DNA of 64,000 nucleotides from Saccharicrinis sp963675435 (GTDB taxonomy: Bacteria > Bacteroidota > Bacteroidia > Bacteroidales > Marinilabiliaceae): positions 1,240,001 to 1,304,000 of the forward strand of contig OY776216.1 of assembly GCA_963675435.1 (NCBI GenBank). Reading direction: 5' to 3'. The notes beneath the pieces are model-generated. The model saw only the letters and a program-made list of their open reading frames with translations. It did no database searches and was not told where the DNA came from. The position numbers and the translations under genes are program-made. Of the stretch, positions 57,933 through 64,000 are shown piece by piece; position 1 is the stretch's first letter; each line of letters begins with the position of its first letter.

Positions 57933-58295
57933 ATGTTTACATTGTCATCCGATCTAAAATTTCAATTATACGGACAAGCTACGGATATGCGAAAAAGTTT
58001 CGATGGGCTATGTGACCTTGTTAAAAATAATCTTGGGGAATCACCATTGAATGGCGATGTCTATGTTTTTATCAATAAAAATAGAAACAAAATAAAACTT
58101 TTACATTGGAAAGGAAGTGGATTTGTTTTGTATTATAAAAGGCTTGAAAAAGGCACTTTTGAATATCCCAGATATGATATAAATGAAGGGAGTTATGTTT
58201 TAAGTTATGCTCAAATAGTTATGTTGATAGATGGTATTTGTATCACAAACCTTAGACGAAAAAAAAGGTTTTCACTAGAAGATAAAATGCATTAA
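57933..58295 (+). CDS. tnpB: IS66 accessory protein TnpB
   Basis: A 120-residue protein of the IS66 orfB (Orf2) family: FQLYGQATDMRKSFDGLCDLV, GDVYVFINKNRNKIKLLHWKGSGFVLYYKRLEKGTFEYP. It is required for IS66 transposition and unrelated to the RNA-guided TnpB of IS605. It begins one base after tnpA and is followed by tnpC after 38 bases. Confidence 0.93.
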   Translation: MFTLSSDLKFQLYGQATDMRKSFDGLCDLVKNNLGESPLNGDVYVFINKNRNKIKLLHWKGSGFVLYYKRLEKGTFEYPRYDINEGSYVLSYAQIVMLIDGICITNLRRKKRFSLEDKMH

Positions 58296-58333
58296 ATCCA
58301 TTGATATCACAAGGGTTTTGATTATTTTTAAGC

Positions 58334-59815
58334 GTGGAAATCAAAACAAAAGACATACATGAAGAAGTCGTTTCTAAGGCAGAATATGAAAAGCTTTTGG
58401 CTGAACATAATTACTTAAAGCATCAGTTAAAAGAGCTTCAAAGACTAATTTTTGGCAGTAAAAGTGAACGTTTTGTACCCACATCACAAGAAGCTTCTCA
58501 ATTAGATTTATTTGGTGAAAAAACAGAGGAAGCAGAAACAGAAGTTGAACAGATTAATTACACCAGAAAAAAGCCAGAGAAAGAAAAGAAGACTCCCATT
58601 CGCATAAAAATATCAGATCATTTTCCACGAGTAGAAGAAATAATTGAACCAGAGTTGATTGAGCCAGGTTCAAGAAAAATTGGTGAAGAGATAACTGAAA
58701 TATTAGAATATAATCCTGCTCAAATATTTGTTAGGAAAATTATTCGTCCAAAATATGCAAAACCAAACAATCAAGGCGTTGTTATTGCTGAATTGCCATC
58801 CTTGCCAATACCTAAAGGAAATGCTGGAGCAAGTTTATTAGCTTATATATTGGTTGCAAAATATGTTGATCATCTTCCTTTTTATCGTCAAATACAGATC
58901 TTCAAACGTAGTAAGCTGTATTTAACCAATTCCACAATGAATGGATGGTTTAACAAAGCAACTGATCTATTGAATCCTTTGTATCACTTAATGGAAAAAG
59001 AAGTCTTAAATTGTGATTATTTACAAGCTGATGAATCTCCAATTGGAGTTCAGGATTCACAAAAGAAAGGCGCTTTATTTTCCGGATACCAATGGGTTTA
59101 TCGATCACCCGAGCAAGGATTAGTTCTTTTTAAATATCATCCGGGTAGAAATAAAGATGCACCAGAAGAGACGCTGAAAAATTTTAACGGATCATTGCAA
59201 ACTGATGGTTATATTGCGTATCAAAGCATGGAAACCAAAGGACATATTGTGCTTTTAGCTTGCATGGCACATGCCCGGCGTTATTTTGATAAAGCTTTGA
59301 ACTACGACAAAGATATGGCAGAGTATATGCTTAAAAAGATGCAGAAGCTTTATAAAATAGAAAGAACAGCAAAAGAGCGTTTGATAAATCATAACACCTT
59401 ACAAAGGTACAGAAACATATATGCAAGACCTATCCTAATTGAAATAGAACAATGGCTAAAAAGCAACATTAATAAAGTGGTACCCCAGAGTCCAATTGGA
59501 AAAGCAATTACCTATACATACAATCTCTGGCCTAGATTAAAAGCCTACATTGATAATGGTAAATATGAAATCGATAATAATAAGATTGAAAATGCTATAC
59601 GTCCATTAGCTTTAGGTCGGAAAAACTATTTGTTTGCAGGTTCACATAGTGCAGCACAAAAAGCTGCCATGATGTATTCTTTTTTTGCTACATGTAAAAT
59701 TAATGATGTAAATCCGTTAGAATGGTTAACCTTTGTACTTGAAAGAATACAAGATTATAAAACATCTCAATTAAAAGAACTTCTACCTCAAAATTGGAAA
59801 ACCATTAAGAACTAA
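58334..59815 (+). CDS. tnpC: IS66 transposase TnpC
   Basis: A DDE transposase of 493 residues starting at GTG 58334. The N-terminus is a coiled coil with the family segment LKELQRLIFGSKSERF. The catalytic acidic residues are in YLQADESPIGV, LQTDGYIAYQ and NNKIENAIRPLALGRKNYLFAGS. The C-terminus has the IS66 segment ATCKINDVNPLEWLTFVL. The usual zinc-finger cysteines (CPxCG...CxxC) between the coiled coil and the core are absent: the corresponding stretch reads EPELIEPGSRKIGEE...RPKYAKPNNQGV. The frame is intact, so the element may be active. Confidence 0.93.
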   Translation: MEIKTKDIHEEVVSKAEYEKLLAEHNYLKHQLKELQRLIFGSKSERFVPTSQEASQLDLFGEKTEEAETEVEQINYTRKKPEKEKKTPIRIKISDHFPRVEEIIEPELIEPGSRKIGEEITEILEYNPAQIFVRKIIRPKYAKPNNQGVVIAELPSLPIPKGNAGASLLAYILVAKYVDHLPFYRQIQIFKRSKLYLTNSTMNGWFNKATDLLNPLYHLMEKEVLNCDYLQADESPIGVQDSQKKGALFSGYQWVYRSPEQGLVLFKYHPGRNKDAPEETLKNFNGSLQTDGYIAYQSMETKGHIVLLACMAHARRYFDKALNYDKDMAEYMLKKMQKLYKIERTAKERLINHNTLQRYRNIYARPILIEIEQWLKSNINKVVPQSPIGKAITYTYNLWPRLKAYIDNGKYEIDNNKIENAIRPLALGRKNYLFAGSHSAAQKAAMMYSFFATCKINDVNPLEWLTFVLERIQDYKTSQLKELLPQNWKTIKN

Positions 59816-59851
59816 TCACAGTATTTTCAATTTTCCAATAGTGTACTTTAC

Positions 59852-60495
59852 AACACGGATACGTTATGAGGCCAGAGACAGTATATATTTCTGGAAAATA
59901 TGTTGCCCTTACAAATCTGGTTCTATTTAGGCCTCCCTTAATTCTTTTCCTACTCAATGAATCTCTTTTTGCTCAGGTGCTAAATTTGCATTTCCTTGTC
60001 CAAAAATATACAAATGGATTAATTGGTGTTGTAGTAAAGTTATATTGGTATTATAGTGACATTCGAGTCATTTTAAACACAGTTTATATACATTGCCTAG
60101 TGAATATAATATGACTATTATGTGAGTTTGAAGTGAGTTTAATGTGAGTTTGATGATTATCTGTACCCATCTTTAGTACTTTGTAATAAGATTACTTTGG
60201 GATCATATTTGTAGTTGGTCAGACTCTATATTCATCTCTGTTGTTTGATCATTGAAATATTCAATTAAATAAAGAATAAGATGGTTGTAAAGAAGGATTA
60301 ATTCAGAAAAAGATTAGAAGAAAGTAGACCTTGTTTTTTCTTAGTGTATTGATAAACTTTTACAAAAAAATACTTGCAATCATATGAAAACACTTGAAAA
60401 CCAATATACTTTATTGATTATATGTAGTTATTAAGAAATAACTGTGCTTCTAAGACACTAATTGTATTTGTTATCGTTGTAATCAAGAATATGAT
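59852..60495. other. Gene-free region after the insertion sequence
   Basis: I see no supported gene. A frame at 59866-60114 is short, hydrophobic and without a family match. The region is very AT-rich and contains a three-copy 11-bp tandem repeat (60122-60154). Confidence 0.6.
60122..60154. repeat. Three tandem copies of an 11-bp unit
   Basis: GTGAGTTTGAA, GTGAGTTTAAT and GTGAGTTTGAT follow one another directly. Confidence 0.7.
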
Positions 60496-60757
60496 TTAAT
60501 AACCCGAGTTGGATATAAAATTATTGGCTCAGACCGCTAATAAATAAAGAGTTTCAATGAATATTTGTGAAGTCATAGCGGGCTATGTCAAACAAATATG
60601 AAGCAGAAAATCGTTGTTTATATGTGGCTTTCTATTAAAATACTAATCTACTTCGTTAAATTCTTCTACCATAGCTCGCTATGCAAAAAGAATTTGCATT
60701 GTATATCAGTTTTTAATATAATCTGAGCTCTTTAATTTTAATCGAACTTGGGTTAAT
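60496..60757. repeat. MITE-like inverted-repeat element, copy 2
   Basis: Same orientation and almost the same sequence as the copy at 1857-2123, with roughly a dozen differences over 260 bases. The left end reads TTAATAACCCGAGTTGGATA and the right end AATCGAACTTGGGTTAA, with one change in the right terminus. One internal palindrome has lost a few pairs (TTCTACCATAGC here versus TTTTTGCATAGC). It lies 54 bases past the permease stop codon. Confidence 0.85.
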
Positions 60758-60811
60758 AGTGCAATTATTAACTACATGATGTTTAAAAGAACATTTAAAG
60801 TAATGTTGATA

Positions 60812-62083
60812 CTATAACTTTACATTGTATTTTCTAAATGTTACACTTATTATCAAGCATACTAAAAAGAAGATAAATAACCGATTCGCATAAGGTAAAA
60901 TATCAAATATTCCATCGTTTCTTAAAAAGATTCCATAGAATCCTTGAACTCCCCAATTTAAAGGAGAAAATGAGCTTATTTCTCGCATTACTGGTCCCAT
61001 TATATTAACAGGAACCCAAACGCCACCTAAAGCTGCTAAAATCACTGAAGAAACGGATCCAAAAGTAGAAGCTTGAACTTGTGTTGTTGCAAGAGTTCCT
61101 ATAACTATTCCATAACCAGTTGCAGCAAAAGCTGAAGTAAAAGAAATTAATAAGAACGATGAAATATTTGCTAATTGTAATTTTGGCAGGCCTAACATCG
61201 GTAAAATATAAATCCCCATTAATAATATAACAACAGCCTGTAAAACACATATAATAACATATACAGCAACCTTTCCACTCATTATCTGAAAATAATTTAC
61301 AGGTATAGTTTTTATGCGTGCTAAGCAACCGTCAGTTCTTTCTTTTATAACATTACCTGCAACAGGAATACATATTAAAAACATTCCGAAAAGTGTCCAT
61401 GCAGGAACATTGTGTTGAGTTGAATTTGGAAGAATCCCATCGTTATATTCAGATACTAACTGCTCCTTAATTTCAAATGCGGGTTTATCTGGATAGGATA
61501 TGTCATGACGTGTATTCATTAAGGCGTCTAAAACCTTGGTATATGTTTTGAATATAATAGACATTTCGCTTTTTACCGAGAATTCAGCAAAGCTGCTTTT
61601 AACCAGTAATTTAAAAGATTCTTTGGTAACAGGGTCAAATAGTAAATTAATTTCCGTAGAATTCTTGGTGCTAGTGGTATCTACTTTTATAGAAGGAACT
61701 TGTTGTTTTACCAAAAGTAATGCTCTTCTTTTTATTGCTTTTGTTGCTCCTTTAGGTATTATAATTCCAATCTGAAAATCTCCTTCTGCAACTTGTTTTT
61801 TAGCACTTTCTTCAAAATGAATACTGTCACCAATTAATTCTGTAACCTTAAATATATTCTGTTTTTTGATCCCTTCTCTTAAAGATTCACCAACTTCACC
61901 TCCATCGTTATCAACTATGATAACAGAAATACTTGTTTCCGATAGATTTTGAAAAGTTTTATGTTGTAACAAGGCTACAACAACAACTAAAATCATCGGC
62001 ATAAAAAACAATAACATTACACCTTGGATGTCTCTAATAAGAATAAGTGATTCTTTATATATTGAGAAAAATATCTTTTTCAT
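60812..62083 (-). CDS. ABC-2 type transporter permease
   Basis: Membrane subunit of an exporter, 423 residues from the ATG at 62083; the frame opens six codons earlier at a TTG. One transmembrane segment near the N-terminus (LLFFMPMILVVVVALLQ), a large extracytoplasmic domain (about 40-235), then five or so segments (AWTLFGMFLICIPVAGNVI, VAVYVIICVLQAVVILLMGIYI, ISSFLLISFTSAFAATGYGIVIG). This layout is the ABC2_membrane_3 (YhhJ/YbhR-like) type. The ATPase gene precedes it after an 84-base gap. Confidence 0.9.
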   Translation of the reverse strand: MKKIFFSIYKESLILIRDIQGVMLLFFMPMILVVVVALLQHKTFQNLSETSISVIIVDNDGGEVGESLREGIKKQNIFKVTELIGDSIHFEESAKKQVAEGDFQIGIIIPKGATKAIKRRALLLVKQQVPSIKVDTTSTKNSTEINLLFDPVTKESFKLLVKSSFAEFSVKSEMSIIFKTYTKVLDALMNTRHDISYPDKPAFEIKEQLVSEYNDGILPNSTQHNVPAWTLFGMFLICIPVAGNVIKERTDGCLARIKTIPVNYFQIMSGKVAVYVIICVLQAVVILLMGIYILPMLGLPKLQLANISSFLLISFTSAFAATGYGIVIGTLATTQVQASTFGSVSSVILAALGGVWVPVNIMGPVMREISSFSPLNWGVQGFYGIFLRNDGIFDILPYANRLFIFFLVCLIISVTFRKYNVKL

Positions 62084-62167
62084 TGGTTTAAGCTTTATCA
62101 AAGATGAAATCTAGTGCAAATAGTATTCGAAATAAAGTATATCTTTTATTTACTTATAAGAAAGATT

Positions 62168-62920
62168 TTAATCTCTTAACTTTTCTCCGGTAAGCTTGAG
62201 AAAAACATCTTCCAAATTATTGCAGTCTTTATGTAAATTTAAAAGTACATTCGGACTAGATGTGGTAATTAATTTCCCTTTGTCGATAATTCCTATTTGA
62301 TTACATAATTTTTGAACATCTTCCATAATATGAGATGTGTAAATTATAGTTGTTCCCTCAGTATTTAATTTTTGAAGAAATTTTCGAATAACATTTTTTG
62401 ATTGTACGTCAATTCCAACCATTGGTTCATCTAGAATTAATAGTTTAGGAGAATGTAATAGCCCTGCAATTAGGTTTATCCTTCGTTTCATTCCACCTGA
62501 GAAGGTTGAAATTTTTTTGTTTTTAACGTGAATCAAACCTAGTTCTGTTAGTAGTTCATCAATAATAGATTTAAGCTTCTTTAGAGGTAATCCATAAAGA
62601 CTTCCAAAATATATTAAATTTTCATTTGCAGATAGGCTGTCATATAGTGCTATATCCTGAGGTACAACTCCAATAAAGTGCTTTATTTTATTTAAGTGGG
62701 TATGCGAATCTAAATTGTTGATTAAACAAGAGCCTGAACAGGGTTTTAATAGACTGCTTATTATAGAAATACTAGTGGTTTTACCTGCTCCATTAGGTCC
62801 TAATAAACCAAAAAAATCACCTTGATTAATGGAGAATGACACATGATCAACAGCCGGTTCTGCTTTTCCTTTATAGTATTTTGTTACGGATTGAAATTCC
62901 AGAATAGTTGTTGAACTCAT
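62168..62920 (-). CDS. ABC transporter ATP-binding protein
   Basis: A 250-residue ATPase for the adjacent permease. Walker A is LLGPNGAGKTTSISII, the ABC signature TFSGGMKRRINLIAGLLHSP, Walker B LLILDEPMVGIDV and the switch region TIIYTSHIMEDVQ. The Q loop lies in IGVVPQDIALYDSLSA. It starts 8 bases after the BtrH-like gene, so the three genes form one unit. The substrate is unknown. Confidence 0.93.
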   Translation of the reverse strand: MSSTTILEFQSVTKYYKGKAEPAVDHVSFSINQGDFFGLLGPNGAGKTTSISIISSLLKPCSGSCLINNLDSHTHLNKIKHFIGVVPQDIALYDSLSANENLIYFGSLYGLPLKKLKSIIDELLTELGLIHVKNKKISTFSGGMKRRINLIAGLLHSPKLLILDEPMVGIDVQSKNVIRKFLQKLNTEGTTIIYTSHIMEDVQKLCNQIGIIDKGKLITTSSPNVLLNLHKDCNNLEDVFLKLTGEKLRD

Positions 62921-62928
62921 CTCTAATA

Positions 62929-63933
62929 TTATTCTAGTGATTTAACTATTTTTCCTAATTGTGTAAATAAAACTTTTTCTCGTTGTCCTATTTCATGTAG
63001 ACTATTGGCAACATCATTATATCCGATTTCTCCAGAACGATTTTTATATATTCTTGAAGCATCTATTGCGAAAGCTCTCCACATATCACCAATTGCAGTC
63101 ATGTCAGCAGATAACTTATCAAGTTGCGTGTTCTCGAATTTTTGAGCAGCTTCTTGTAAGAACGAGGCATATAAAAATCGGAAGCCAGCACCACCAGTAC
63201 CAATTTCTTCTTGCATTCTGACTATTTGCCCCAGAAATCGTTCTGATTTTTTACTTCCATATTTTTTAGGCCATTTTCTAATACGTTTACTCAAATATTC
63301 AATTCCATCTACACCTACAATGCCTTTGTAATGAAGCATTTGAGTTGCATTCTTTTTAATGCCCTTTTTTATGGCAGTATTGATGTCGGTTAATCCTTTA
63401 TTACATTGAATGCTATACATTTTGCCTTTAGGACTTCCTGTACCTTTAGCAAATCTAACTCTAACTAATTCCTCAGAAGTCAGTTTTTCGACATTCTCCA
63501 TAATTGGATCACTAATCAAATATTGATTATTTTCTTTACCCAAACCAACAATGTTGTGTGCATTAAAATGAAATCGATACTGAGGAGGAAAATATGACAA
63601 ATGATAAACACCAACAACCATTCCTGTAGGTATACCATTGTTAAGATTTGCATCTAACTTAGCCATAGCTTTCGCAGGCGACCTAAACTTTTGCGATTGA
63701 ACTTTAATACCCAGGTTTTTAGTTGCATGGTTGAATATATGTCCGGGCATGGGCCTGAATGAAAATACAGGCATGCCGTGTAATTTTATAAACGGTAAAT
63801 AGGCAAAAAATAATCCTGCACCAATCCCAAAAACCATTGCCTCGCTAATGTCAACACCCTGATGTTTCAATAAATTTCTTGTAACACCGTTTTCACAGTG
63901 TGAGGACATTCTATGATCGAATTCAATCTTCAT
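62929..63933 (-). CDS. BtrH_N/DUF4872-type protein
   Basis: A 334-residue protein. The N-terminal half resembles the BtrH N-terminal domain (HCENGVTRNLLKHQGVDISEAMVFGIGAGLFF), a papain-like fold whose Cys (CENG) could act in acyl transfer, with GVYHLSYFPPQYRFHFNAHNIVGLG holding a candidate His. The C-terminal half (about 180-330) resembles DUF4872, largely helical. In BtrH such a domain moves an acyl group from a carrier protein to an amine. It is followed by the ABC exporter genes and preceded by another gene 7 bases away, which suggests a small biosynthesis and export cluster. Confidence 0.75.
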   Translation of the reverse strand: MKIEFDHRMSSHCENGVTRNLLKHQGVDISEAMVFGIGAGLFFAYLPFIKLHGMPVFSFRPMPGHIFNHATKNLGIKVQSQKFRSPAKAMAKLDANLNNGIPTGMVVGVYHLSYFPPQYRFHFNAHNIVGLGKENNQYLISDPIMENVEKLTSEELVRVRFAKGTGSPKGKMYSIQCNKGLTDINTAIKKGIKKNATQMLHYKGIVGVDGIEYLSKRIRKWPKKYGSKKSERFLGQIVRMQEEIGTGGAGFRFLYASFLQEAAQKFENTQLDKLSADMTAIGDMWRAFAIDASRIYKNRSGEIGYNDVANSLHEIGQREKVLFTQLGKIVKSLE

Positions 63934-63940
63934 TACAGCA

Positions 63941-64000
63941 CTAATCTATTTTTTTTACTTCGTCAACTCTTTTGTAACCAAAAGCATATCTGTAAGTTTC
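63941..64000 (-). CDS. 3' end of an unidentified gene (cut by window edge)
   Basis: The minus strand reads ETYRYAFGYKRVDEVKKID and then a TAG stop at 63941-63943, 7 bases before the BtrH-like start. All three frames are open over part of this short piece; this one fits the tight spacing best. The family cannot be named from 19 residues. Confidence 0.4.
   Translation of the reverse strand, partial: ETYRYAFGYKRVDEVKKID

Larger units (their letters stand above)
57550..59851 (+). mobile_element. IS66-family insertion sequence
   Basis: An element of about 2.3 kb carrying tnpA, tnpB and tnpC in the standard IS66 order. The boundaries are tentative: the left begins GTAAGCATACTG (57550) and the right ends AGTGTACTTTAC (59851), so both ends have the GTAA/TTAC tips, with only a poor match further in. 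I found no 8-bp target duplication at these positions. It inserted just past the rRNA terminator. Confidence 0.75.

Noticed and set aside
57933..58295. RNA-guided TnpB nuclease
   Set aside because: The name is shared, but this is the IS66 accessory protein (120 residues, no RuvC motifs).
59844..59859. 8-bp target duplication of IS66
   Set aside because: No 8-bp direct repeat was found at the two apparent ends; the boundaries remain approximate.
59866..60114. Short hydrophobic reading frame (82 codons)
   Set aside because: No family resemblance, no signal of codon selection and it starts at the edge of the insertion element; it is probably chance.

Overview
The window is AT-rich chromosomal DNA from a member of the Bacteroidota. 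The evidence is a complete type IX secretion / gliding core (porP-like gene, then gldK, gldL, gldM, gldN), promoters of the Bacteroidota type (a -33 TTTG and a -7 TAnnTTTG about 20 bp apart), a DUF4954 protein, and a 16S rRNA whose 3' end reads GGAACACCTCCTTTCT. The low GC content and gene set fit a marine or sediment Bacteroidales/Marinilabiliales-type organism; this placement is inferred and the genus is not determined.

Layout. 1-1665: 5' part of typA/bipA (minus strand). 1857-2123: a short MITE-like repeat. 2222-7432 (minus): SPFH/band-7 protein, M16 peptidase, TtcA-type tRNA thiolase. 7548-10183 (minus): a translation operon, rplM-rpsI-rpsB-tsf. 10429-11414 (plus): a guanine-deaminase-type enzyme and a 3-methyladenine glycosylase. 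11399-14185 (minus): a TPR sensor kinase with its LytTR regulator. 14416-21460 (plus): an envelope operon of an SdiA-regulated-type lipoprotein, a phosphatase/outer-membrane-barrel fusion and PBP1C. 21542-21924: a small broken LTxxQ-type gene. 22038-25673 (minus): nadB and two glycosyltransferases. 25974-38354: glyQS, glmS, DUF4954, a short starch-synthase-like protein, panC-panD, rfaE2-radA and PBP1A. 38630-48266 (plus): topA, a degenerate arginase-fold protein, then porP and gldKLMN. 48341-51926: manC, an MlaE/MlaF pair and an orphan gene.

51927-57510 is a complete rRNA operon: three tandem promoters, a leader, 16S, a short spacer without tRNA genes, 23S, 5S and a terminator. Complementary segments flanking 16S and 23S form the expected processing stems. 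An IS66-family element (tnpA-tnpB-tnpC) follows directly. After about 1 kb without genes, which includes a second copy of the MITE-like repeat, the window ends with an ABC exporter (permease and ATPase) and a BtrH_N-type protein, probably the tail of a biosynthetic or export cluster continuing beyond the right edge.

Most of the window is housekeeping and cell-envelope biology. I found no CRISPR array, prophage, recognisable defence system or tRNA gene. The most unusual items are: the ~265-bp inverted-repeat element (two nearly identical copies and one solo end, each just 3' of a minus-strand gene); the arginase-fold protein next to the secretion genes, which has lost most metal ligands; the lipobox-phosphatase-barrel fusion; the frameshifted small LTxxQ gene with an in-frame A7 slippery run; and an IS66 transposase without its usual zinc-finger cysteines.
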